Origin: Pedobacter westerhofensis
GTDB lineage: Bacteria > Bacteroidota > Bacteroidia > Sphingobacteriales > Sphingobacteriaceae
Length of the DNA stretch: 64,000 nucleotides
Reading direction: 5' to 3'
Assembly: GCF_900182595.1 (NCBI RefSeq)
Contig: NZ_FXTN01000001.1
Coordinates: 62,001-126,000, forward strand
Shown piece by piece: positions 25,645 through 34,518 of the stretch. The notes under the pieces were generated by a model. The model did no database searches. It saw nothing but the letters and a program-made list of their open reading frames with translations, and was not told the origin of the DNA. Made by a program: the position numbers and the translations under genes. Each line of letters begins with the position of its first letter. Position 1 is the stretch's first letter.

Positions 25645-27015
25645 TTATTCATGTTTTTTTGCTGCTAAAATGCTTGCTTCTTCCATCCGTACTTTCCATT
25701 TTACTTCTTCATTTACTGCCCTTAACCATTGAAGGAAAACAGGTTGTCCCTTTTTAATAGCCATTCCTATAGGCAGGGGAAATTCCATACTGGACATAAA
25801 ATCCCCAGGTATGCTCACCAGGCCCGGATTCTTTTCAGCAAGACCGGCAAAAAAGAACTTGTCAATATTGGCAACATCGGCATTTCCAATTAATACCGGA
25901 TTTAAGGGGACGTCAGCAAGGTTTCCTTTTACCGCGATTTTTTTTGCCTTTGGCAGCCGCTGAATAAGCCATTTTCCCTGCGGCGAACCTTCAATATAGG
26001 CAATGGTGATCCCGGGTTTGTTCAGCTGATCAATGCTTTTAATATTTTTCAGTTTTGGATTATCGCGCTTGCCAAACAGTGTCTGGGCAGCCAGCGAATA
26101 ACTGATCATATCGACTGTCTTGATTCTCTCGGGAGTTACCAGAAGAGGTGCAATAGTGATGTCCACGTTGCCGCTGTTGAGTGCTGCTATTTTGCCGTCG
26201 AAATCAACATCCACGGTTTCCAGTCTTACGCCAAGCCTTTTTGCAAATTCCTCTGCCAGCACCCATGCCGGGCCTTCAAATGCCGGGCCAACATCCCCAT
26301 TGCGGGTTGCTTTCAGCCATGGATATTCATCTACAACAGCTACTCTTAAAGTTCCCCGCTTTCTGATTTCATCAATTCTGCTGCTTTTACCCTCAGCAGG
26401 AAGTGCTGTAATTTGTGAGTTCCTCCTGTTATATGCATAACGGTGGGCCAGCCATCTTGTTGCAGTACCGTCAGCCAGCATGAAATATTGATCTTTGACA
26501 TCACTGTCCTGTCCGGTATAAGAGATGGTCTGATCCATCCGTAACATTTGTCCAGATATTGCGTTTCCGGTACCAGGCAGCGAAAGCGGTGAAAAAGAAA
26601 GCTCAATGGATTTGCCATCGCCTTTAACCGTACTCCATGCGGGCATCAATCCCAGGGGTACCCTCGCATCGTAAGAAACATAATCCCAGCGTCCTTCGAT
26701 GTGGTTATAGGTCAGCAAATCGGTTCTCTTGATTTCCAGCTGTGCAGAATCACGGAGAAACTCCTGCAACATTGAACCCGTCATCCTGCGCTCAGCTACC
26801 AGCCCGGTTGTAGTAACCGGTTTAGCGCCTGGCGATGCCCACACGGTTTCGGTAACGTTCCAAAGACCTGCACGATTGGCAATTAAGGCATCTTCAGGTA
26901 TCAAGCTCAGCAGGTGCTGTGGTGATATTTTTGTTTGGCCGTTAAGGGTTACAGATGGAACTGACAGCGAAAAGCTGAACAATGCAATTATTTGAATGAG
27001 ATTTAACTTTTTCAT
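25645..27015 (-). CDS. DUF1579-like domain fused to a periplasmic solute-binding domain (SBP_bac_3)
   Basis: 456 residues with signal peptide (IIALFSFSLSVPSVTLNG). Residues ~30-190 look like a DUF1579-type lipocalin-like unit (GLWNVTETVWASPG...SYDARVPLG...SGQMLRMDQTISYTG...YFMLADG). Residues ~205-450 are a family-3 solute-binding domain (IRKRGTLRVAVVDEYPWLKA, GPAWVLAEEFAKRLGVRLETVDVDFDGKIAALNSGNVDITIAPLLVTPER), as used for amino-acid uptake. No permease or ATPase genes are next to it, so it may sense rather than import. The domain pairing is unusual to me. Confidence 0.75.
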   Translation of the reverse strand: MKKLNLIQIIALFSFSLSVPSVTLNGQTKISPQHLLSLIPEDALIANRAGLWNVTETVWASPGAKPVTTTGLVAERRMTGSMLQEFLRDSAQLEIKRTDLLTYNHIEGRWDYVSYDARVPLGLMPAWSTVKGDGKSIELSFSPLSLPGTGNAISGQMLRMDQTISYTGQDSDVKDQYFMLADGTATRWLAHRYAYNRRNSQITALPAEGKSSRIDEIRKRGTLRVAVVDEYPWLKATRNGDVGPAFEGPAWVLAEEFAKRLGVRLETVDVDFDGKIAALNSGNVDITIAPLLVTPERIKTVDMISYSLAAQTLFGKRDNPKLKNIKSIDQLNKPGITIAYIEGSPQGKWLIQRLPKAKKIAVKGNLADVPLNPVLIGNADVANIDKFFFAGLAEKNPGLVSIPGDFMSSMEFPLPIGMAIKKGQPVFLQWLRAVNEEVKWKVRMEEASILAAKKHE

Positions 27016-27038
27016 ATTTACACTATTGGACCATCCGG

Positions 27039-27980
27039 CTAAAGATTGACAACGATTTTACCAACTGTTCTTCCACTTTCAATCAGCTCATGGGCTTTAG
27101 CCATTTCTTCGAAAGCAAATTCTCTGGAGATATGGGACCTTATCGCCCCTGACCGGAGCAGTGCCGCCACATTTTCCATATCAGTCCCATTCGAGCTCAC
27201 TGCTGTAAATTCTGCGCCCACATTATTTTTGACGGCCTTTTCTTTTGCCACATCAGTGATCTGGACCAGTATGCTGATCAGCCTGCCACCAGGTTTAATC
27301 ATATCAAGTGAGTCAAGTATGCTTTGGTTTCCAATGCTCTCCAAAACCACATCTACCGGCTCAATACTTGTTGCCAAAGTTTGGGTTGTATAATCGATAT
27401 GTTCATCAGCTCCGAGCGACAATACAAAGTCTTTGTTGGCGGCTGAAGAAGTCCCTATCACATAAGCGCCGAAGTGTTTAGCAATTTGTACCGCATAATG
27501 CCCCACTCCTCCTGCGGCAGCATGTATTAAAACCCTGTCCCCCTTTTTGATTTTTGCGCGGTTAACCAGATTCTGCCAGGCGGTAAGTGCCGCAAGTGTG
27601 GCGCCCGCCGCTTCGGCATGTGAGATATTCTGCGGTTTTTTTGTTAAATGTGCTGCCGGCCCGGCCACTAATTCTGCGTAAGCAGCACCGATGCCCGGAA
27701 AATTTACCATTCCAAAAACTTCGTCACCAGGAACAAATAGTTTTGATTTGGACTCAGCTACTACGCCCGATATATCCCAGCCCAGAATTAATTCCTGATC
27801 CGGATCAAGATTTGCGTAGATATACACTCCCTGTCCAACTCTTGTCTTAATATCGACAGGGTTTACACTAATGCTTTTGACCTGTATAAGTAACTCACCA
27901 TTATTAATTGCCGGCGCCGGTATATCCCGGTATATCAGATTACCGGTACTGCCTGGTTCTTTTAAAATAATTGCTTTCAT
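27039..27980 (-). CDS. NADP-dependent quinone-oxidoreductase-like dehydrogenase
   Basis: Start set at MKAIILKEPGSTGN (27980), the standard beginning of zinc-independent MDR-family oxidoreductases; the longer frame reads through the intergenic promoter region. 313 residues. Nucleotide-binding motif HAAAGGVGHYAVQIAKHFGAYVIGT, and the end HELIESGRTVGKIVVNL is typical of the QOR group. No zinc-binding cysteines. Reduces quinones or enones with NADPH in the cytoplasm. Divergent from an AraC regulator gene with an inverted repeat between them, so probably its target. Confidence 0.9.
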   Translation of the reverse strand: MKAIILKEPGSTGNLIYRDIPAPAINNGELLIQVKSISVNPVDIKTRVGQGVYIYANLDPDQELILGWDISGVVAESKSKLFVPGDEVFGMVNFPGIGAAYAELVAGPAAHLTKKPQNISHAEAAGATLAALTAWQNLVNRAKIKKGDRVLIHAAAGGVGHYAVQIAKHFGAYVIGTSSAANKDFVLSLGADEHIDYTTQTLATSIEPVDVVLESIGNQSILDSLDMIKPGGRLISILVQITDVAKEKAVKNNVGAEFTAVSSNGTDMENVAALLRSGAIRSHISREFAFEEMAKAHELIESGRTVGKIVVNL

Positions 27981-28007
27981 TTTTATTGATTTATTATACC
28001 ACAAAAT

Positions 28008-28059
28008 TATACCCAAATTTTGATATAAGTAAAGTATATATTTTCCATAATTGGGTATA
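28008..28059. promoter_or_regulatory. Inverted repeat between oxidoreductase and AraC genes
   Basis: TATACCCAA (28008-28016) and TTGGGTATA (28051-28059) are exact 9-bp inverted copies 34 bp apart in the 87-bp divergent promoter region. TATATTTG (28056-28063) just before the AraC start looks like a -7 element, so the right half-site would overlap its promoter. Well placed as AraC half-sites. Confidence 0.5.
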
Positions 28060-28067
28060 TTTGCATC

Positions 28068-28910
28068 ATGAACAAAGAAATGCTCCATTCAGCCTACGAA
28101 ATCAATTTTGTGGAAGCCGACGTATGTTCCAAGTTTGAGCACGGACATAATTTTTTCGAATTAGCGTATATCCGCTCAGGGACGGGGAAGCATTTTCTAA
28201 ATCAGTCTGAATGTATTTATCATGCCGGCCAGCTTTTTTTGATTACCCCGGAAGACACCCATCACTTTGCAATCGAAAGCAGGACTGCGTTTTTCTTCCT
28301 GAGATTCAATAATATCTATCTTAAAAAAAACAACCTCGGCAGCGATAGCCTGCAACTGCTGGAATACATCCTGCAGAATACAAATCACCTGAATGATTGC
28401 ATACTTCAAAATATAGCTGACAGGACTTTCGTTGGCCCCGTGATAGATACAATTTATCAGGAGCAAAATGTGAAGGACCTGTATAATGAAGATCTGATCC
28501 AGCAATTGGTAAATACGCTGATTATTATTGTTGCACGGAACATAGCCAAATTCCTGCCCAGCTACATATCTGAAACCACAGAAGAAAAGGCTGTTAGTAT
28601 CTTACAGTATATTCAGCAAAATATCTATGAGCCTGAAAAATTAAGGGCGGAAAATATCAGCGATTTATTTACAGTATCAACTGCATATATTGGGCGCTAC
28701 TTTAAAAAACATACCAACGACACCCTTCAGGGATATATTTCAAAATACAAAGTGAACCTGATTGAGCACAGAATAAAATTCAGTGATAAGCGAATGAACG
28801 AAATAGCGGACGAATTTGGCTTCACAGACGTCAGCCATTTAAACAAATTCTTCAGAAAGCAAAAGGGTTACAGTCCAAAAGATATTAAAAACGGGCTTGC
28901 TGGTACATAA
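28068..28910 (+). CDS. AraC-family transcriptional regulator
   Basis: 280 residues: N-terminal cupin (FEHGHNFFELAYIRSGTGKHFLNQ...LFLITPEDTHHFAIES) for ligand binding and a C-terminal double HTH of AraC type (NISDLFTVSTAYIGRYFKKHTNDTLQGYI; second HTH MNEIADEFGFTDVSHLNKFF followed by RKQKGYSPKD). Cytoplasmic DNA-binding protein. Its gene is divergent from the quinone-oxidoreductase-like gene, and the shared spacer carries an inverted repeat. Confidence 0.92.
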   Translation: MNKEMLHSAYEINFVEADVCSKFEHGHNFFELAYIRSGTGKHFLNQSECIYHAGQLFLITPEDTHHFAIESRTAFFFLRFNNIYLKKNNLGSDSLQLLEYILQNTNHLNDCILQNIADRTFVGPVIDTIYQEQNVKDLYNEDLIQQLVNTLIIIVARNIAKFLPSYISETTEEKAVSILQYIQQNIYEPEKLRAENISDLFTVSTAYIGRYFKKHTNDTLQGYISKYKVNLIEHRIKFSDKRMNEIADEFGFTDVSHLNKFFRKQKGYSPKDIKNGLAGT

Positions 28911-28957
28911 TATCCCAACACCAATGCTAAAAAGCTTTACCGAAGCTGGTTACGCGC

Positions 28958-29578
28958 TTATGTTTTTTTATTTTCAATTCGTCTTCTGATGCGGCTCAGG
29001 GAAGGGTTTTTTATACCCAGATAAGAAGAAATATGATAAGCGGGTATCCTTTCCAGTATTCCAGGTTGTTCATTCAGCAATTTGAGATAGCGCTGCTCAT
29101 GTGTATAAAAAATAAATTCTTCTGTTCTGGACTGGGCTATGGAAAAAAACTGTTCTGCAAGCAGCCTGCCGAATTTTGCCCAGTTTAAATGGGTAGCGTA
29201 AAGGCTGTTTAAATTACTGTAAGAAATAAAAACAACTTCCGAATCTTCCATTGCTTCAATATAATACCAGCAGGGGTTGCGTGTTACAAAGCTTTTAAAT
29301 GAAACTACAAATTGATTTTCCGAGAAAAAGAACAGATTTTTATCCACTTCGGTTTCCGGATCGTGGTAATAAATCCTAAATATCCCTTTAACAATCAATG
29401 CAAGGTCGTTGCAAACCATGCTTTGCATGTTAAGGAAATCACCTTTTCTAATTCTGCGTGATTTCCAGAATGTTTTGGAATCAGAAATATCCTTGTCATT
29501 TAATTGCGCAAAGTTTTTAAGATGTTTTGATACTATATTTTCTGTATCTGTCATTAATGTAGTAACTAAATTTGTCAT
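28958..29578 (-). CDS. Crp/Fnr-family transcriptional regulator
   Basis: About 206 residues when started at ATG 29578 (MTNLVTTLMTDTEN); the next ATG at 29554 is equally possible, and the longer frame would run through a dyad. Cyclic-nucleotide-binding fold (FWKSRRIRKGDFLNMQSMVCNDLALIVKGIFRIYY) then HTH with YHISSYLGIKNPSLSRIRRR. It has the normal SRIRRRIENKK ending, unlike the copy at 24022. Perfect dyad 29630-29647 lies 52 bp upstream of the start, suggesting autoregulation or control by one of the sister regulators. Confidence 0.88.
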   Translation of the reverse strand: MTNLVTTLMTDTENIVSKHLKNFAQLNDKDISDSKTFWKSRRIRKGDFLNMQSMVCNDLALIVKGIFRIYYHDPETEVDKNLFFFSENQFVVSFKSFVTRNPCWYYIEAMEDSEVVFISYSNLNSLYATHLNWAKFGRLLAEQFFSIAQSRTEEFIFYTHEQRYLKLLNEQPGILERIPAYHISSYLGIKNPSLSRIRRRIENKKT

Positions 29579-29629
29579 TCGCCAGACTTTAATTATTACA
29601 TGAAAGGTCGGGTTTAAAAAAACTAAAAA

Positions 29630-29647
29630 TCTTAACATCAGTTAAGA
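29630..29647. promoter_or_regulatory. Putative Crp/Fnr operator, copy 3 (perfect dyad)
   Basis: TCTTAAC-ATCA-GTTAAGA: 7-bp arms match exactly. It lies in the promoter region of the Crp/Fnr gene that starts at 29578. Half-sites equal those of the other three copies. Confidence 0.6.
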
Positions 29648-29764
29648 CTTGTTTTTCGATACCCTGCGCATTAATTTGTTTGTGAACTACCTTACCAAAG
29701 AATTGACTGACTGTCATCTGTGATCCCAGGCCCTACTGATCAGTAATTACAAGGGCATTGAATC

Positions 29765-30361
29765 CTATTTACTGTTATTTGATGCCAGCTTAATCCGGCT
29801 TAAGGATTCTGGTCGGATACCGAGGTATGAAGCGATATGATATTGGGAAACCTTTTGTTCGATACCGGGGAATGAAAGTGAAAGCGTATCCAACCGCTGC
29901 GCAGCTGACTGTTTAAGAAATGATATTTCACGGCGGCACTTGCGAATAAAAAATGTCTCGGTAATGTAAGTCCTCAGTAATAACCATCTTGGATCATCCT
30001 TGATCATCCGCTGAAATTGCTGCTCTGATATTAAAAAAACAGCGGTATCTGTTAGCGCCTGAATATTAAAGCTTGTTGGACGACTGACGAGATAACTGGT
30101 AAGTGCTGTAATAAAGTCACCCTCAAAGAAAAAGTCATTATTGAATTCCTCCAGATCATTAGTGACAAAACATCGAAAGGAGCCCTTGAGAACAATACCA
30201 AAAAAATTACAGACTGCTCCTTCCGTAATCAGGAATTCATGTTTAGGAATAACTTTTGGTTTTATGCTTTCGCTCAAAGAATTCACATGGTCAATAGTAA
30301 GTCCGGCTTTTATCACAGCAGACTCGAGATTTTTATACAAATCAATTGAAATTTTCGGCAT
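29765..30361 (-). CDS. Crp/Fnr-family transcriptional regulator
   Basis: 198 residues, close to the regulator at 24022: shared EGAVCNFFGIVLKGSFRCFV, NNDFFFEGDFITA and FPGIEQKVSQYHIASYLGIRPESLSRIKL segments. N-terminal jelly roll, C-terminal winged helix. It ends LSRIKLASNNSK, again without the usual RK-rich tail. Its spacer with the divergent cupin gene carries operator copy 4. Probable local regulator of the cupin gene and of itself. Confidence 0.88.
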   Translation of the reverse strand: MPKISIDLYKNLESAVIKAGLTIDHVNSLSESIKPKVIPKHEFLITEGAVCNFFGIVLKGSFRCFVTNDLEEFNNDFFFEGDFITALTSYLVSRPTSFNIQALTDTAVFLISEQQFQRMIKDDPRWLLLRTYITETFFIRKCRREISFLKQSAAQRLDTLSLSFPGIEQKVSQYHIASYLGIRPESLSRIKLASNNSK

Positions 30362-30429
30362 GGTAAGCTAAGTTAAACAATCTATACATTTATAATGCCA
30401 ATCAGTTACTAGTATTACAAGACTGAAAG

Positions 30430-30447
30430 TCTTAACCTACGTCAATA
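30430..30447. promoter_or_regulatory. Putative Crp/Fnr operator, copy 4
   Basis: TCTTAAC-CTAC-GTCAATA, differing in one base from copy 1 read on the opposite strand. It lies between the divergent Crp/Fnr (start 30361) and cupin (start 30490) genes, 43 bp from the cupin ATG and ~70 bp from the regulator ATG. Confidence 0.58.
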
Positions 30448-30489
30448 AATTAGCAATTCACGATCTGGATATTTGTACAAACCTTTATT

Positions 30490-30933
30490 ATGAAATACAT
30501 ACAAATCCACTTATCAATGTTTTTTGCTGTTATTTTTTTCAGCTTTATTTTGTCAGAAAATGCTGCAGCACAGGGAAATGATACCCGGGATTCCATTATC
30601 CGGAAAAAATTATTACTTGTTGATATTCCGGAAACAAAGGTTGCACATATAGACATCAGGGAGATTATTCTTAAACCGCTTCAGCAAACAGGTTACCACA
30701 AGCATCCTATTCCTGTAACGGGTTACATTGTATCAGGAACCTGCTTGTTTCAGGTTGAAGGCGAGCAATCAAAAACACTTCATGCCGGTGATGTATACTA
30801 TGAGCCAGTAAATCACCCGATAAAGCATTTCGATAATTTGTCCGCCGAACAGCCTTTAAAATTCATCTCTTATTATTTAACGGATAAGAATGAGCGGTTG
30901 ATTATCAAGTTAACTCCGAAACACAAGCAGTAA
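30490..30933 (+). CDS. Exported cupin-domain protein
   Basis: 147 residues with signal peptide (FFAVIFFSFILSENAAAQ). Single cupin barrel: first motif GYHKHPIPVTGYIVSGTCLFQVEG (His-x-His/Pro-type metal ligands), second motif AGDVYYEPVNHPIKHFDN. Similar exported cupins in Bacteroidota bind small ligands or act as isomerase/dioxygenase-like enzymes; the reaction is unknown. Divergent from a Crp/Fnr regulator with an operator-like dyad between them. Confidence 0.85.
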   Translation: MKYIQIHLSMFFAVIFFSFILSENAAAQGNDTRDSIIRKKLLLVDIPETKVAHIDIREIILKPLQQTGYHKHPIPVTGYIVSGTCLFQVEGEQSKTLHAGDVYYEPVNHPIKHFDNLSAEQPLKFISYYLTDKNERLIIKLTPKHKQ

Positions 30934-30988
30934 AAAAATCATTCCGGCCGCTTATTGAACAAGGTAACGGCGATTGCAATATAGAAAA

Positions 30989-32020
30989 CTAATTCTTAAT
31001 TATATTATTCAATTCTGCGTCAAACAGTCTCGCAAATTCGTCACCCGGTAAAATATAATCCCGTTTTTGTGAATTGATGGTGAGGTTATATCCCCATTCA
31101 GCAGCTGCCTTTCTTTGAGTTGGAGAACCATGGTGTCCATCGATGGTAAAATCGCAATCACCTGTATTAAAAAACACCTCAGCTACTTTTTGCAACTTAT
31201 CTAACTTCAGAGCTGCTCCCTGGGAATGCGACAAAAAGTATGCTGCGTAGGCATCGGCCATCAGTTCGAAGCGGCGGGAAGTTTTTGGGGTTAACTTTAT
31301 ACCTTTTCCCAGAATACCCAGCACATATTGGATGTGATGCCCAAACTCATGCGCCAAAATGGCTTGCGGAGCGATGTCACCGTAACCCAGTTTGTCGAAG
31401 GCCTGTAGCAGGCCATCCCCGATAATGACTTTGGCCGGAACCAGCCCAACATTAGCGATAGTTGTATCGGGAATAGTAAATTGATTAAACGTAAACGCGG
31501 GATGCTCGCCGTTGAGGAACTGAGGGTAGATCTTAAATAAAGTGGCTATCGAGTCGGCATAATGGTTTGCCTTGTCATTACTATAACCGTATATATTTTT
31601 ATACATTTTAAGGATTTTATTCCGGTCCTGCAGCATGGAACCATGCGCCGCAACCACAATGATGTTTTTCGACGGTATATTCCAAAAACGTTTCAGATTT
31701 TTGAAGTAATTAATAACCTGTTCAGTATTTTCGCCCTGAACACCGAAGTATTGGTTTTCAGCACTGTTTTCATAATACAGTGTGTAATAATTAGCCATTT
31801 CTGACATTCGCAGCTCCTCACCCGCTGCAATAATAGTTGGCTTTTCCCCCCACCTGAGAAATTGATCATTAAGCCAGGCACGTAAGGGAGGAGCGGTACA
31901 GGGACCTGGCACAACTTCGGCCAAATCCGGGACTACGGGATGTTCAATTGTTTTTCTACAGGCACAAAGCACGATAAAACAGATGGCAATAGTTGCGCAA
32001 AGGATATTAATTTTTGTCAT
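30989..32020 (-). CDS. Lipoprotein zinc metallopeptidase
   Basis: 343 residues; lipobox at LCAC (Cys19/Cys21), so a membrane-anchored lipoprotein on the periplasmic face. The zinc site is HEFGHH (His224, Glu225, His228) with a downstream glutamate in FELMADAYAA (Glu252), the HExxH...ExxxD pattern of gluzincin-type neutral peptidases. The ATIAHE-like segment here is QAILAHEFGHHIQYVLG. No prodomain is obvious beyond the ~40-residue linker. Substrate unknown; possibly turns over surface proteins or peptidoglycan-linked peptides. Confidence 0.82.
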   Translation of the reverse strand: MTKINILCATIAICFIVLCACRKTIEHPVVPDLAEVVPGPCTAPPLRAWLNDQFLRWGEKPTIIAAGEELRMSEMANYYTLYYENSAENQYFGVQGENTEQVINYFKNLKRFWNIPSKNIIVVAAHGSMLQDRNKILKMYKNIYGYSNDKANHYADSIATLFKIYPQFLNGEHPAFTFNQFTIPDTTIANVGLVPAKVIIGDGLLQAFDKLGYGDIAPQAILAHEFGHHIQYVLGILGKGIKLTPKTSRRFELMADAYAAYFLSHSQGAALKLDKLQKVAEVFFNTGDCDFTIDGHHGSPTQRKAAAEWGYNLTINSQKRDYILPGDEFARLFDAELNNIIKN

Positions 32021-32498
32021 AAATCATTGTTTTTTCCTACCAGGCGAGGAGTAGCGCAGTTTTCTGCATTGAAAAGATTACGCCATCAGCCCCTTACATA
32101 TTTAATTTGTAGTTCAAAGGTAGGCCGCTGGCTCATCCGGAGGAATCATTTTCCCCTGAAGTGATCAAATTTGAGCATGAAGTAGCCGATTTGTAGAACC
32201 GAATCGTTCCATTTTCATGGCTGCCCTTTGGAACTAATTGCTACCTACCCCGAGCAATATAATGTGCCTTCCTGATTTTTGATTTCTACTGCCTGTAAAG
32301 AATTGCACCTCTTACCCATACCCAGGGATCAAATATTTATTTCCATATTTTAAAAATTAGATTTTTATTTCCAGGCACCGGGTTATTTACCTATTGAAGA
32401 CCCCACTAAAATCCATAAAGAATCATTCATATAAAGACATCGTCAAGGATTTACCCTGCACGCATGTTTAACAGTGGATACCAGATTATTACCTAATT
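32021..32498. other. Non-coding stretch of 478 bp
   Basis: No supported gene on either strand. The left part is moderately GC-rich with a short plus-strand open frame that runs from the metallopeptidase gene and looks like chance; the right part is AT-rich. It separates two convergent-to-tandem leftward genes and should carry the metallopeptidase promoter. I suspected a mobile-element remnant but found no inverted ends or transposase motif. Confidence 0.4.
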
Positions 32499-32891
32499 TT
32501 AGCGCATGGTACCCAGATCCCGCTCACGTGGATCTCCGCTTAGCATATGCGTTAATTCGCTGCAATATTGAACTTTATCATCCCATAGATGAAATTCAGC
32601 AATGACCTGGAGGGTTGCCCTGCGATCTTCATTGGTCACCACATGCACCAGATGATTTGTAAACAGAATGTGATTTTCCTGTACAATAGTTGTAAACTCT
32701 ACCTCCACCGACTTTAAGGAAGCTTTTTGTGCTTTCATATGCTCGCAAAACCCATCATAATCCAGTTCCTGACCGTCCACTACTTGTTTATAATTTTTGC
32801 TAAAGTATTTTGTAATAAGATCTTCGTTGAACGTCTGACTTGTAACAACTGACTGAAATCCCTCTTTTAATAACTCCTTGTAATTTTCCAT
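32499..32891 (-). CDS. SnoaL/NTF2-like protein
   Basis: 130 residues with an NTF2-like pattern: helical start (YKELLKEGFQSVV...FNEDLITKYFSKNYKQVVDGQ), then strands VEVEFTTIVQENHILFTNHLVHVVT and LQVIAEFHLWDDKVQYCSELTHML. Such small cone-shaped proteins bind or isomerise hydrophobic ligands. It lies 74 bp downstream of an AraC gene on the same strand and may be its target. Confidence 0.8.
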   Translation of the reverse strand: MENYKELLKEGFQSVVTSQTFNEDLITKYFSKNYKQVVDGQELDYDGFCEHMKAQKASLKSVEVEFTTIVQENHILFTNHLVHVVTNEDRRATLQVIAEFHLWDDKVQYCSELTHMLSGDPRERDLGTMR

Positions 32892-32965
32892 TGTTTGAAT
32901 TTTATTCTACAAAGAAACTCCCAGATCAGGAATATTAAAAGAAGGAATAAGCGGTAAAAGTTGGA

Positions 32966-33820
32966 TTAAAAGCGGGATTTTCGGAATGAGACTGGTGTCA
33001 TCGCAGTAACTTTTGAAAAGATCCTCGAAAAATAGGCTTCATCAGCATAACCAATTTTTATCGAAATTTCCTTTATACTTAGTGGGCTGTACCATAGCAA
33101 GCGTTTGGCCTCTAAAATGCTTTCCTGTTTGATCCAATACGTAACCGTCATCCCGGTAACAGACTTCACACACTCGTTCAGATATGGAGTTGAAATGGCT
33201 AATTTATCTGCATACTGCGAAGGCCGCTTAATCTTACAATAATCTTGTCTAACCATCTTTCGAAAGCGTCTGGTGATGTCAAATGGACGGCCATCTTTAC
33301 CGGAAGGTTCCGGAGCAGCAACCTTGTATAGGTTCGCAATAAGCCCTGCAAAGGCAGAAACCAGGTGAGAGGTTATGGCTTTCGGGTAGCCATCATCCTC
33401 CGACAGGCAGCTTGTCTGCAGGGCATTCACTATCAAAATTAATTGCCGGGAAGAAGCGCAATCCAGACTTAAAGGACCAAGCTGGTTTTGTTCCTCAAAG
33501 AATGCGATAAAAGACTTATCAATAAGTACACTATTAACCGCCACAAGCCAACCGGTTACATTTGATGTTGACAGGTAGTAATGCACTTGACCAGGGCGGA
33601 TAAAAAACACACTCTCCCCTGTCATCAGGGCTTCCCTGAAATCAACCATCAACCGACTTTCTCCGGATTGTTGCAACAGGAAAACATAATACCCATCCCT
33701 GTGGGCATCCTGAAAGCCCGTGCTTGCAGCGTTACCTGGCTCCATGTAACGCACAATAACTTCCCCTAAATTGCGGGGCAGATCCTGTTTTGGAATGTTG
33801 TTAAGCTTTCTCTTAGGCAC
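32966..33820 (-). CDS. AraC-family transcriptional regulator
   Basis: 284 residues with an N-terminal cupin-like sensing part (DGYYVFLLQQSGESRLMVDF, ESVFFIRPGQVHYYL) and a C-terminal AraC HTH (YADKLAISTPYLNECVKSVTGMTVTYWI; then IKEISIKIGYADEAYFSRIFSKVTAMTP). It is upstream of the SnoaL-like gene on the same strand. The inducing ligand is unknown. Confidence 0.9.
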   Translation of the reverse strand: MPKRKLNNIPKQDLPRNLGEVIVRYMEPGNAASTGFQDAHRDGYYVFLLQQSGESRLMVDFREALMTGESVFFIRPGQVHYYLSTSNVTGWLVAVNSVLIDKSFIAFFEEQNQLGPLSLDCASSRQLILIVNALQTSCLSEDDGYPKAITSHLVSAFAGLIANLYKVAAPEPSGKDGRPFDITRRFRKMVRQDYCKIKRPSQYADKLAISTPYLNECVKSVTGMTVTYWIKQESILEAKRLLWYSPLSIKEISIKIGYADEAYFSRIFSKVTAMTPVSFRKSRF

Positions 33821-33947
33821 AGTCTACAATATGGAAATCTAATTCAATTTTTTCCAATTATATTTTGGAAAATTTCATAAGATGAAATGCTTTAACAGTT
33901 AACAAGGTTGCAAATATCACCTGCAGGCTTAAAAGTTAACTGTATGC

Positions 33948-34349
33948 CTAAGAAAAAGCGCCGCTAATCTGAGCGGCAGCAAACTTTATCCGGTATTCGG
34001 TGGGGGTCATTCCGGCATATTGTTTAAAAAACTTAGTAAAATTTGATTTATCATATGTAAGCTTGCTTGCCACAGCGCTTATTGTTAAACCAGGATCCGC
34101 GAGCAACCTTTTTGCTTCCTCCATAATCCTCAATTCATAAAAATAACAGGGATGATATCCTGTATATAGCTTAATCACATTACTAACGTGAACAGGATGC
34201 AGGAACATCATTCCGGCAATATCCTTCAGGTGGAACATGTTTTCTACCCGGCCTGCCATAAAATCGTCGAGATGTTTGTTCATTTCCTTCAAAAACAACG
34301 CAGTGATTTCATCTTGTCTGTTTAAATATTTGAGAGGAACTGTACTCAT
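33948..34349 (-). CDS. HTH-only AraC-type regulator
   Basis: 133 residues without a sensor domain: a short lead (EITALFLKEMNKHLDDFMAGR) then the two HTH motifs (FHLKDIAGMMFLHPVHVSNVIKLYTG; TISAVASKLTYDKSNFTKFFKQYAGMTPTEYR). Length is about half of a normal AraC protein. Small SoxS/MarA-like stand-alone AraC domains are known, so it is probably functional. It follows an SDR gene on the same strand at 170 bp distance. Confidence 0.85.
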   Translation of the reverse strand: MSTVPLKYLNRQDEITALFLKEMNKHLDDFMAGRVENMFHLKDIAGMMFLHPVHVSNVIKLYTGYHPCYFYELRIMEEAKRLLADPGLTISAVASKLTYDKSNFTKFFKQYAGMTPTEYRIKFAAAQISGAFS

Positions 34350-34518
34350 TATTGTGCTGATTTTTGAACTATGTAAAGCTCCCGATTATTATCTGAAAAA
34401 ACGTGGTGAAGATTATAGTTTTTAAGTAAAAGCTAAAGGAGCATGCCGCTATATTTCCAAGTTTGCCTAAAGGCTTAGATAAGCAGGAAAAATGCTGATT
34501 GCATTCCTCCTGCGTTTA

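Noticed and set aside
32021..32498. Suspected insertion-sequence remnant
   Set aside because: No terminal inverted repeats, target duplications or transposase motif could be found.
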